DNA of 64,000 nt from Porites lobata (Eukaryota; Cnidaria; Anthozoa; Scleractinia; Poritidae), in NCBI GenBank assembly GCA_942486035.1, contig CALNXK010000025.1:537501-601500 (forward strand), read 5' to 3'. The position numbers and the translations under genes are program-made. How positions within the stretch are numbered: the stretch's first letter is position 1; the number at the start of each line of letters is the position of its first letter. Below the pieces are notes generated by a model. The model had not been told where the DNA came from. It saw only the letters and a program-made list of their open reading frames with translations, and searched no databases. Positions 1-10,824 of this stretch are shown here, in pieces.

Positions 1-1491
1 CGTTTGAGGCCACATTAGCTCGCGATGTGTCAACTCCTTCTTGTGCTGATCGAATGATTCTTCTCACAAGTTCTTCGATTCCTTTCTCTGCCCTGTCTAG
101 CGCGGGAATGGGCAAGAATGGGCGGGATTCTTCATGGAGCCTTGCAGATTTTTGTGTTTCAGTCCCTCTTGGAAACAAAACTGATCAAAAATTGTCGTCT
201 CCCTTCTTGATTTAAAAAACATGCATCTTGATTTAGAAAACGTGTCTCTTGATACATGACATGAAACACGAGGGAATTGAAATTAAATTCTACAATCTTG
301 ACACATTCAAAAAGCAAATTGACGTTAATTTTATCGATCTTGATAGTGATTTGGTGGATTTGAATTGTAAAGTTGCATCTTTGATATTTTGTCACTTTTG
401 GCGTAGCATATAAATGCCTAAAATGTCAAAATATTAAACAAGATAATTCTCAGGTAAAATAATGTCAACTGGAGTATTTTTGAAGAAGGAGGAGTATAAA
501 AGATGAAGCTTCTTCAGTGTATTGGAAGTAGCGGGTGAAAGTCGGTTAAGCTCGTCACGTGTATATCACCGGACGTAGATTAATTTGGCACACTCCCAGG
601 CACACTCTTACGCAAATGAGATTAATTGAAGTGAACGGATCCACGGGCAAACAACTTTGCTTTGTTAAACTACCGAGCTTTATTTTTAGACAAAATTGAT
701 TTTGTTTGAGAAAATATTTTTTAAGGTCCAGGGTTCTCAAAATTTTGAACAAACATGAGATGTTAACTTGAAAACATTAGAGAAAATGATGGAGAGAGAG
801 GGATGAAGAAATTACCAGAAAGCTGCCACGCACCTCCAACGCACACATTCCAGCGGACATCACGACTACGGTAACATAGGTGATAAGACGGCAAAATGAA
901 ACAACTTGGAGCTTGAAGTACAACAGATATAGGTTAAGGTGAGCTTTTTTAAAAAATTGTTCTATATATCAAGGCTACCAGCGTTGTAAACGGAAACCTA
1001 AAGTCAAATTGTTGGTCTTGTGACTCATGTGTTGGATGGCGTTATTTTATGTTGTCTGTAACACGAATTTCAAATAATTTCTGAGAAGCTCAAAATGATT
1101 TCCCCAAAATAATTTTAACATAACATAATAGTTTGATGCTTGTAGTGTTTTCCCCTTCAATCTTGAGAAATTCTGATCAAAGGCACATGATGAAAATCGT
1201 CACTTTTTTCAACTACCTTCCGTGAATGAACAACAGGTAGACGTACGCTTTAGCTTTTTTATAATTACTCAGACTGTTGTAATGCTAAAAATATTATATA
1301 TTTTGGTCAACGACGAGTTATACTTACAATTTTAGCAACAAGCACGCGTAGTTTTGAAATGCAAGTCGAGCGAATCATAGTGAATTTCAACCCTGTTTTC
1401 GGCTTGCGAAATCGACGGCGGGGCTTTTTCTTGTTTTTCTCGGAAACGAACAGATCTTTAGAAGAAAAAACTACATGGCGTTTGTAGACTT
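1..1491. other. Non-coding stretch, no supported feature
   Basis: I see no gene, long repeat or recognisable element. The open frames are short, lack domain motifs and overlap on both strands. The stretch is AT-rich and ends at the left terminal inverted repeat of the next element. Confidence 0.5.
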
Positions 1492-2891
1492 ACTTAAAGG
1501 GGCTATGTCAGCTGGAGAGCATGCGCTCTGAGGTTATGCAAATTACTTTCAACTGTCAAAATTCTATTGTTTTTAACGCGTGACTTTCTCCATGTGCGCT
1601 GTGAGGTTATGCAAATTACTTTTAACTGTCAAAATTCTATTGTTTTTAACGCGTGACTTTCTTCATGTTCTCTGTCACGTCCAAGGTTCCGAATTTAGAG
1701 AGGTTTAGCGAAATGGGTTTAGATATGGGATATTTCGATAGAATTTATGGAACGTTTCTTCTCTGGTTATGCTAGATCAAGAATAAAATTGCGACGACAA
1801 TTTTACTTGTAGTTTTGAAGTAAAAACGCATGCCATTCATAAAATAGAGCGCAAACAAAAATTCAACAACAACATATTGTCTTATTCAACAAAATAAATG
1901 GAAGTTGTATTTTACAAACGAGCTACAAAAGACGCTAGACCGAAGATAAAGACCAAGACTGTTTCAAATCATTAACAATTAGACTTGTCTGTCGCTATTG
2001 ATTTTATAATTTAGATGCTGATAGAACAAGAGACCAAGTCTTTGTTTTGATCTTAGGGAAACATACATTATCGCGCAAAATTGTTCGATCGTGCCGAATC
2101 ACTGCGACGTCGAGAAAAACAGAACCCAGCATCATTGGTATACTACTCCACTATAAGCAGTCCGTTGATAAAAAGGAAAGCAAACTCTGCTATTTTCCAA
2201 AATTATGCTCCAACACAAACAGTTCAAAAACATGGCATTTACAGGATCTAACTCGTACTAAGGTACCTCTCTAAGTCCGTTGAGAACAATCTGGACGAGC
2301 AAACGGTCGTGTTTATCTTTGCCGTGAATCGAGATAAATACAAGAAGGAATCTAGCCGAATTTTAGAATGTTTCCTTCGCCAGGAGTTGAGTTTCGTCAC
2401 GAAACTCATGGCCTGATGCTCTTGTAATCGTTTACAAAAAACGGCCGCCGCCAACTCGATAGCCGCTTCATTATATGTCCACATACTTCGAGCACAAGAA
2501 AAATCCAAGAGCCAGCAGCCTCTAAAATAACTCAATAGAAAGGTCCTGTGAACTATAGGGAAGATTCCATCAAAGATTCCATCACTCATTGTGGAGTAGT
2601 CGTCATTAACTTTGCCATTACAACGGCCGCTGATAAGAGGACACAGTAAATCCACGTAAAAACATTCCACAGGCAAACAATTTTAAAATAACGCCAAAAA
2701 ATTGTTCTGTAATCACCATAGAATGATTCTTAATACAAAACTTCGCTAACTATCGAACGATGGCTGAGATTTAGACAGATAAAAACAGCCTTCCAAAATC
2801 TCCGACACAACTTGAAAAAGTTGGGCTGTCTTTTTCAAGTTTGTTTTCATTGGCTCGCGCATGCGTGTTGGGTGACATAGCCCCTTTAAGT
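1492..2891. mobile_element. Non-autonomous TIR DNA transposon, 1.4 kb
   Basis: The ends are a perfect 19-bp inverted repeat, acttaaaggggctatgtca at 1492-1510 and its reverse complement at 2873-2891. No transposase is visible. A 142-codon frame on the minus strand (2248-2676) has no family signature and I do not call it a gene. The target-site duplication is unclear, so the superfamily is undetermined. The element contains a 73-bp tandem duplication near its left end. Confidence 0.75.
1530..1675. repeat. Two-copy 73-bp tandem repeat near transposon end
   Basis: A 73-bp unit starting gaggttatgcaaattact is present twice back to back (1530-1602 and 1603-1675) with few differences. Subterminal repeats like this often bind transposase in non-autonomous elements; that role is inference here. 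Confidence 0.85.
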
Positions 2892-4351
2892 TCATCAGTA
2901 TGCAAAAGGAGAGCGATTTTTATTTTTTGAGCCTTGCCGCACTTTGGTCGATATTTGCATGGAGTTGCTCTTAAACTTGCAGCATTTTTTACCTTCTCTT
3001 TGCCGTAATATAAAGAGACTCAGGAGGAGCATGATTACAGAATAGTTTTCTTATTTTTCATATAAATTGAATTAGAATTAAAATAAATTAAGGTATTGGT
3101 TCCCCTTTAGATCACTGTTCCTGTTCCGTTTCCGGTTCCGGTTTCTGTTCCCATTCCTGTTCCTATTCTGCATTCCGGTTTCTTGCTTTTCCAGACGCCC
3201 GCTGCATGAAAACGAGAAGTCTTCTCGAACAGTCAAACCAGCAGCTTATAATTAAAAAGAATTAACCTATTAAATTAACCTATCCCAATCGATCCACGCA
3301 CTGCACTGAGACTATAAATAGCTGATAATCGTTTTTGAAATTATGGTCGACACGAACATTCAGGCCACAAGATAAAAATTGTTATGTTCCAAATTTTTTT
3401 AAATCACTCATCTACAGTTTTTACCATGTTTAACGTTGTCTTGGCACGCGTTGATAATTTTCAAGATATATATTAACGAAACCAAGCTGTATTTTGTTTC
3501 TTTTAACGACAAAAATCCTCAAAGACGACGGAAATTTGTTGGCCAATGTGACTTTCCCATACAAGACTCTTATTCCCGGTTTTCACATGACGTCACCAAA
3601 ATTCAAACTAAGAAACTATCCATTCTTCTGAGCTTCATGAGGTATTACAGCACCTAAACACCTTCACTTAAACAAAGTTTTGGTTCGAAAGGGTTCTTCA
3701 ATTGCGATAGACGACGTTTGAATTTCCAGGCTTTTGCGTGACGAGGCATTTAGATGGCAGCCGGGTAGGCTCTTATGAGGGTTAAAAACATTACCAGTTT
3801 TGGGAGATTTTGCCATCTAAACATTCCTTGTCTCAGAATGAATATCCCTATTAACCCTTTATGAATTTTTCAAGCGATAAATTCACGCATTAGTAGGAAA
3901 ACTCAAAAACAGATGTTTCTGTTGGTTTAATTTCCGGTTGCCACATTTGTGCCCCTCAAAGGGACGCGAGCATGGCGTCTCCATGCAAAACTTTTTAAAT
4001 TTGGGTAAAACGTTTTTCCAAATATCTCACATGAATATCGCACAGACCTGATTCTTGGCGAGGTCTTTTGCTTATTTATCTTTTTTTTTATTTCCTATAT
4101 TCTGGACTTTCTGTATTAAATGGTTCGCAATTAAATTTTTGATTGCGTAACACTGAAAACCGAGAATACTGGTCAGGTTCAATGTCTGAGTCACAGCAGG
4201 GACCAGAAATTTGTGACGTCATTAGTGTAATGCGCTATTTAGTATATTTGCAAAACATTTACCTCGCCAATTTTAAGCGTATATATTTCAAAGAGAATTC
4301 TTATTTTTTTTAACCAAGAATTGTTAGCTCGACTTTCTCCCATTAATTTAG
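2892..4351. other. Non-coding stretch with a pyrimidine-rich simple repeat
   Basis: The only visible structure is a degenerate hexamer run of the type ttccgg/ttcctg at about 3115-3185. An open frame at 3436-3657 is short and has no recognisable domain. No RNA gene or element ends were seen. Confidence 0.5.
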
Positions 4352-4353
4352 TA

Positions 4354-4420
4354 ATACACCGATTCAGCCTAAGACCGGAAGTTGCATGAAAGCGAGGCCT
4401 AAGGGCTATCTTTCGCGCGA
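4354..4420 (+). repeat. Left terminal inverted repeat of ISL2EU-type element
   Basis: It matches the complement of 8785-8851 with scattered mismatches and ends in tttcgcgcga, 12 bp before the transposase start codon. The short leader suggests the promoter lies in the terminal repeat. Confidence 0.8.
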
Positions 4421-4432
4421 TTACTCATAAAC

Positions 4433-5785
4433 ATGGCGTCCTCCAGTAAACAAAAGAATTCGAGTCACAAGTGTTGCGCGGCTGTTCTTTGCAATAATCA
4501 TTCAGATAACCGACCAGAATTAATTTTTCATAATTTTCCCTCTGGACGAAAATCTTGGAAAAATTGGCCTCGAACAGCTCACTCTTCTGCTGTTCTGAAC
4601 ATTTTAGTGAGAAGGACCGACAGGAAAAGCCTTACCGGCAAAAGACGTGATCTTGTAAAGAATGCTGTTCCTTCCATTTTCCCATGGTCGGTTGGCAATG
4701 ACGAAGCCTCTGAAAGGTCCGAAAGAGACAAAAGTCGGAAATGCCAAAGGATTAAACTTTCAGCGATCCCCTCCAAGAGTATCGAAAATAAACATCACTC
4801 ATACGATACACCTGACATCTCTGCCAAGGAGACTCAAGAGGAAGATTCAGGTGAAAAACCATTCGAAGAAGAGAGAGACTTGGTTGCCGAGAATTATGAT
4901 CTTAAACAAAAGCTGTTCCTTTGAAAATTTGGTTTGGAGCGGTTTGGATCGAATGATGATGACATATTTTTCTACACGGGATTTCAGAGTCACCGAGCTT
5001 TGAAGGCATTTTGGAACTTTATTAAACCTTGCTCTGAGTCTCTGATGTCGTGGAACACAGCACGCGAAAGAGTGAAAGAAAGCTCCACAAACAATGTTAA
5101 TCCATTTCCCTTTTTGCAAGGACAGGAGAAACAAAGAAATAGAAAGAGAGAAATAGAGCCCATCGATCAGCTGTGGTTGTTTCTAACAAGGGTGCGTCTT
5201 GGCTTATTTGACTTGGCTCATAGATTTAGTGTCTCTGTAAGTACCGTGTCTGATGTTTTTATTACTTGGGCAAACTACCTTTACATAATGTTGGGAAGTT
5301 TGCCTTTATGGCCTTCAAGAGACAAAATAAAACAAAACTTGCCAGATTCTTTTAATGGAAGGTATGAAAACGTACGTGGAATTCATGATTGCACAGAGCT
5401 GAAATGTGAGTTTCCCAAGGATTATCAGAAGCACTCAGAAATGTACTCAGACTATAAATCTCACGACACTTTTAAAGGGCTCATCTGCATTTCACCGAGT
5501 GGATGGATAACATTTGTTAGTCAGTTGTATCCAGGAAGAATAAGTGATAAGGAAATTGTGGAGAAGAGTAACTTCTGTCAGTTAATTGAAATGGGGGACC
5601 AGTACCCTGCCGACAAGGGCTTTGAAATCCATGACCTAATGGGCCTCAGAGTAGCAAGTTTATGTATTCCTCCAAAGAGATTTTCTGTCAATGACCAGTT
5701 CACACAAAGCCAGTGTTTTGAGACCATGAGTATAGCAAATGTGCGTATTCATGTGGAAAGAGCAATTAAGCGAATCAAGGCTTAG
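4433..5785 (+). pseudogene. THAP-domain DDE_Tnp_4 transposase, disrupted
   Basis: The N-terminus is a THAP zinc-finger DNA-binding domain. The first cysteine pair (CCAAVLC, about residues 14-20) and the closing AVPSIFPW motif are in the main frame. The distal C-x2-H part (CSEHF) is encoded at 4588-4605 in another frame, so two compensating frameshifts bracket it. A linker and coiled-coil-like stretch follow. An in-frame TGA at 4922-4924 separates this from the catalytic part. That part has a helix-turn-helix region (FDLAHRFSVSVSTVS) and a DDE nuclease fold. The likely catalytic residues are Asp in GIHDCTELK, Asp in PADKGFEIHD and Glu in VRIHVERAIKRIK. The product would cut and paste the surrounding element in the nucleus. 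The frame ends soon after the catalytic Glu, so the C-terminus is short. Family assignment is firm; activity is unlikely. Confidence 0.85.
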
Positions 5786-6434
5786 CATATTTTTAGTCAA
5801 GTTCTGCCTCTTTCCAGCTTTGGGTCCATAAATAAGATCTGGACTGTATGTGCTTTGTTAGTAAATTTTCAATATCCAATTATTACAGTTTAAAGAAAGG
5901 AAGCTTTCAGTTTTTTGGATGGGATGGGTTCTTATATCAGGGAACTAACAAGTGTGTTTTTTAGGAATTGAATGTTAAACTAAAGATTCTGAAGATGTTC
6001 AGCTGTTTGTATAAGTCTCTGGTTTGGGTTTTTTCAATAATTGGAGGACTTGATATGTGAAAAAGTGAATTTCAAAAATAATATTATTCTATCAAATGCA
6101 CATGGGTAGATTGGGTACTCAAATTTAAAACTGATGGAGACTGACTGTGATTGACGAAAATATATTTGTTATAATAATGGTGATGGTGATATAATATAGA
6201 AAATAAAACCAAAATCTGTCTTTTTTTCAAAACTAAAAGTCTATCTGTAAGACAAATCCTAAAAAATAACAGTCAAAATTTTCAAAAACAATACACAAAA
6301 ATATCTAGTTTCACCTTCCCTACCACCACCATCCCATCACTTGTAAAGTATAACTTGAATACCATTCCTTGTGCTTTAGAACATACTAAAGCAAACAGGG
6401 ATTTTGTTAGAGTCATCTTATATTTTCCAAGAAA

Positions 6435-8772
6435 CTAATAGTGTTGCTTTGCAGTTCTAAAAACACAAATGTTTTTATTTTGAGATATATTTCTCGTGAA
6501 AAGCAATTCGTCGTCCCACCTTGACGATGATGTGACCTTAAGAACCAAAACTGGAAATGTGTTGCTGGTAAATATGACAAAGTCAGTTAATGGAATTCCA
6601 CTGACCCCCATTTGCATCTGGGACTGAAACCAATATTTGTGCTTTTCTTTTACTACAAAGACAGAGTTCAGTTCCATAAATGGGAAACTGCTTTCCTTTT
6701 GATGATTATTTATTGCAGTCTCTGGTGACATATCCTGCTTGGACTCTAAACATTTTACTTCCACATTTCTGTATTCAATGTCACCATTGGCATACACTAT
6801 TGTTGCAATTCTGTCAGGGCTTGCTGCAAGAACATCATCATCTTTGTCTAAAATTGATCCAGTCTCTTGAACTGTCACTTCCTTGATGTCTGGCAGTGAC
6901 AAGAGATATTCTTTGTACAAATCAGCTGCCACAGGTTCATTTTCAACACCAAAGATCAATCCTTTGTGAGTAGCTGACCATTTTTTGCGGTGCTCCTTTA
7001 GCTGTATTTTTTTTACTAGATTTTCTGGTAATTTTGACCCCTGTTTTTGCATGTGAGAAAAGACATCTTTAGAGATACTGGCAGTTATTCTGTTTTACTT
7101 TTGTTCAAACCAAGCAGGATTCATTGATTGTCCTCTTGTTGCCATTTCAATTTCCATTTGCCTTTCTGTAAGAGTTTCAATAAATAATGTTTCTGTTTGG
7201 ACTGTTGGCAGTGGTACTTCAGATGGATCAATTGTACTTTCAATAAAACTTGAAATATTCTGTTCTTGCTGTTGGTTATTAACACTACAATCTGATATCT
7301 ACTGAAGCTATAGCTCATCATAAGCATTAGAAAGAGTGCTAACGGGTGCCGTTTCTGATTCACACTGCACAGTGGAAGGTGCAGCAGAGATTTCATGATT
7401 CAAACTTGAATTTGAATTCAGTGCTTGCCCATTTGAGACAGGATTCACATTTTCTTTACCATAAAGGGAGGAACTGCTAAAAAAAAGGTACTACCAAATT
7501 AGGAGGCTGTTGGGAATAATCTTGAAGTTGCTTATTAATTGTTGAACCTTTAGCAACAGTGCCAACTATAGTCATTACTGTTTGAATTGTCTTCTCCTCT
7601 GGTAACATAGCAGCAAAGGGTATACGAGCATTTATTTTCTAAAGATCTTGCCTCAGCTTTACAATTCCATCAGCATCAAGCTTCTGTGATTTCAGTGGTC
7701 TGGAATCGTAAAACTGAGAGTCAATACTCCTTTTCTTCCTACCAGGTAAGTCAGACGCATGTCTTGGTTTTGTTATTTTTAAAGCCATCATTGGAGATAA
7801 CTCTACTTCTCGTCTACCCCCTTTTCCCCATTCCCTCGGTTTTCTTGTGCAGCATCTGTTGTCAGGAGTGATATTTTTTAGCTCTGACTTTCTCATCATG
7901 TCCTCAAGTTTTCATATGAGCGCCATAACATGACAACAACACCCACTGTTGGAAGCCGGGCACTGCCTATCACACTTTGCTGCTAGAATCTTTGGGGTCC
8001 CGCTTTGTTTACAAACCATTTTCACCTTGTATTCAACATTCCTCATATAGGAAACCCAACAGCAAGCACGGACGTATATGATGTTATTTTCCGTGTTATT
8101 ATACACCTGTAAATCGCGCACAAAATTGACCATACGGAGGCCTTTGTCATTTGAGTTTATAACAACTGCTGCATTGGTAAATTTCTTCATGGATTTACCG
8201 GAATTTTGTACCTGCTCAAAAGCATCCATAGGTACAAATAGGGGTAAAACAGAAAAAAGCCTCCGAAAATTGAGTGTTTTCATTCGGTGGGAAAGTGTCA
8301 GTGAAGTGTCTAAAATCGAACTACACGAGCTTGCTTGTTGGTCGATCAGCTCAGTCTAGACTGTTTCGATATTGAGGGTCTTTAGCTTTTCAACCTTTGC
8401 TTTCGTGTAGCTCCTCTCAGGATCAGGGTTGTAAACTTTCTCTCTGTAGTAAGGAATCGTGTTGAATGCCTTAACCCTGCCCCCGAAAAGACAAGATTTT
8501 AGCCAAAACGAAATTCTTTTGACTAACGTGGAACGTTAGATAACAGTGTTTATGTAATACAGGTGCTGCGAAACTTACTTTTCGACACGATCTTTCTTCA
8601 GTCCCTGTTGGTTCAGTCTTCTGCATTTCAACCAAAATTTCAGTTGTGGAATTGTCCATTTACTTATCTCTTCTCCATTTTTCACGGATGAACATGGAAT
8701 GTCTTCTGGTGTAAGGTTTACATCAGAAGACATTTCATGTCTTCCATGCAAACTGTCGGTGTCTTCAGCCAT
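6435..8772 (-). pseudogene. SAP/SWIM/YqaJ-nuclease protein of ISL2EU-type transposon, disrupted
   Basis: This is the second gene of the transposon, read leftward from 8772. Exon 1 (8581-8772) encodes a SAP-like motif (WTIPQLKFWLKCRRL) and ends at a GTAAGT donor. A small intron leads to an acceptor near 8477. Next comes a region with a SWIM zinc finger (CDRQC...CCCHVMAL, about 7920-7965), then a low-complexity linker, then a YqaJ/lambda-exonuclease-like domain (6435-7052). Its signature residues are Glu in GVENEPVAADLY, Asp in AASPDRI, the E-x-K of VEVKC, and a following Y-x-x-Q-x-Q motif. Such nucleases probably process DNA ends during transposition. In-frame stops after exon 2 (TAG near 8355), after the SWIM motif and near 7096 show decay. 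The other copy keeps sense codons at the first two of these sites. Confidence 0.8.
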
Positions 8773-8853
8773 GATTTTTGAGATTCGCGCGAAAGATAGC
8801 CCTTAGGCTTCCCTTTCATGCAACTTCCGGTCTCAGGCTGAATCGCTGTATTA

Positions 8854-9476
8854 TACATGTCTACTATATAGCTATAGTGTCTCCGGAGGGTTATTTAAGT
8901 ATTTTTGACCATGCAACTTTAAAAAATTATATCTCTGTTGTTAGTTACAATTCCATATAAAGCTATACCTCATTGGAAAGGGCAAAGATTAAACTTTCAG
9001 AAAAAAATATTTCAGTCTCAGGAAACCCATAATATTCTGCAAAAAAGATTAACCAGGCATATTTCTGCCAAAAAATTTTTCAAATTTATAAAGAATGTCA
9101 TTTTGCCATGAAATGTGTCTATTTTGTGTAATATGGTAGTAACAACCTAAGCAAAACAACCCGAAAATCGTTCGAAAATATAGAGCAACTTGGAACAAAT
9201 TTATTTTTAGACGCTATCAGAGTCTGCTAATCGGATTATCATAATTAGCATAATGACATTCTATACATCGGCGTCCCTCGTGCTCAAGTGGTTTACTTTA
9301 CACAGACGCTTGTTTTCTTCGGTTTCCATCGAAATATCGAGTTAAAGACCAACCCTACCCCGGTTCTCTCCCACCGGGCTAGGAGAGAACCGTGGGAACG
9401 AGGTTGGTTAAAGACAAACAAGCATGAATTTGTCGATATAATTCATCAAAATAAGCAAGGATTTGACGGCAAAAAG
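8854..9476. other. Duplicated non-coding flank with a small hairpin repeat
   Basis: The segment is shared with 45791-46440. At 9347-9411 a near-palindrome (aaccctaccccggttctctc against gagagaaccgtgggaacgag) forms a hairpin. Related hairpins occur at 40396-40454 and about 39680-39745, so this is a small dispersed repeat. No gene is visible. Confidence 0.6.
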
Positions 9477-9938
9477 CTAAGCGAAGGCCAAGCGGGAAGG
9501 AATTCATTGTGTTTCAACAACCTGTGCTGCAGACTTAGACGAATCAGCGATCGGCACGCAAAGATTCTTACTGTTTTGTTATCTCCATTTTCGTGTTTGT
9601 TTTGCTTGTTATCCTCCAGAATCCTTCAGAATAATTTGCTTTACTTGTATTTGCAGTATTTGGTTGAAATTCGTCGATACAAGCTTTCATTCTTCGCAAA
9701 AACCGCGACAAATAAATTCCGAGTGGCGACGCCTTTTGAAAAATCGTTGCGTAAAGCTTAATACTCCCCGGGAGCTGGAAGTAAGCACATATTTGGCTAA
9801 ATCTATTAACTTTCTGTGGGCCAAATTTGGGGGGAATCGGAAATAACGCGTGCCTGAAGACAATGAGTTTGCTGTATTGAGGGAGTTGGATGGAGCGTGA
9901 CAGTGACATGGTGATAATCAGTGTGCCAAATCCACTAA

Positions 9939-10181
9939 GGGACGGACCATTAGAAAAATTATGGAGGGGAGGGGGTGGGGAATTTTCGAGCCGCAGGAAT
10001 TTTTTTTCGTTATCAAATTCCTTGTGTGAATTTTTTTTAGGCTATAGCATGAATATTTTTTAGGGTTAATTGGCGTGCATGAATTTTTTTCATTTAATTT
10101 TCCCTTGTGCGAATTTTTTTTATTGTACTTGCCCTCCCCCCCACACACACACACACGATACGTTTCCTAATGGTCCGCCCC
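9939..10181. mobile_element. Harbinger-type MITE, unit 1
   Basis: A 243-bp element with inverted termini gggacggaccattag and ctaatggtccgcccc, flanked by taa on both sides (9936-9938 and 10182-10184). The 3-bp TAA duplication suggests PIF/Harbinger. The interior has several short T-runs after gaa/gcg and a CA microsatellite, and no coding potential. Confidence 0.75.
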
Positions 10182-10522
10182 TAATTTAGCATGCGATTTT
10201 GCAATTTTTAATTCTGCACCTGAAGCTCAAAAGTTACCTTAACAGCCGCATTGAAAGGAGTTGAGGAATATTATCAGGTGTCGTGAATATTTTATTGAGA
10301 AACCTAACTTAGTTATTGCAACAGTTAACTGACGCAGTAAAGGGTGTTATCCTTCACTGTCTTCCTTCAGCTTGGCTTAGTGTTAATTGCATGGGAGAAA
10401 ACAAGACAGGTTTATACTCACCTAATAATTTATCTTTTCTTTGGTGATGAAAACTACAGACAACAAGAAGCATTTAGACATTTAATAATATTAATTTAAA
10501 GGTTTTAAAATAATGAATCAGG

Positions 10523-10620
10523 TGTAATGTACGACCAAACCACACCATGTTGAGTGTAACAACTGATTTAATTAGTTACCCGTCATGCCTAGTACAGGCA
10601 TGGCATTAACATACATCACA
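10523..10620 (-). repeat. Gypsy LTR copy (triplication unit 1)
   Basis: A 98-bp LTR preceded on the + strand by tcagg. On the minus strand it begins TGTGATG and ends ACATTACA. It is followed by the purine tract complement at 10621-10633. It is a duplicated 3' LTR, not a separate insertion. Confidence 0.85.
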
Positions 10621-10824
10621 TCTCTCTTTCTCCAACAAAAACCGAACTAATAATAAACAATGGAAAATAACACACACACAAAAAAAAAATAAATAACAAA
10701 ATCAGTTCGAAATCAGTTCAAAAACTCGTAAGTTCAAATTCACAAGTTCGCATTCAGCATTCAACGTTCCATTCAATTGCTCCATTCCCTTCAAGTGTAA
10801 CAGTCCTTTAGGTATGATGGGGTC

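Larger units (their letters stand above)
4354..8851. mobile_element. ISL2EU (IS4EU)-type DNA transposon with THAP-DDE transposase and YqaJ nuclease genes
   Basis: The imperfect inverted repeats are about 67 bp. The left starts atacaccgattcagcc at 4354 and runs to about 4420; the right is its complement at 8785-8851. TA flanks both ends (4352-4353 and 8852-8853), giving a 2-bp target duplication. Two convergent genes lie inside, a THAP-DDE transposase on the plus strand and a SAP/SWIM/YqaJ protein on the minus strand, separated by a non-coding gap at 5786-6434. As I recall, this gene pair and the 2-bp duplication are the hallmarks of the ISL2EU/IS4EU superfamily. Both genes are damaged, so the copy is dead. 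The right half recurs at 43131-45788. Confidence 0.8.

Noticed and set aside
2248..2676. 142-codon minus-strand frame inside the first TIR element
   Set aside because: No recognisable domain, and composition is like the surrounding non-coding DNA. I could not support a gene.
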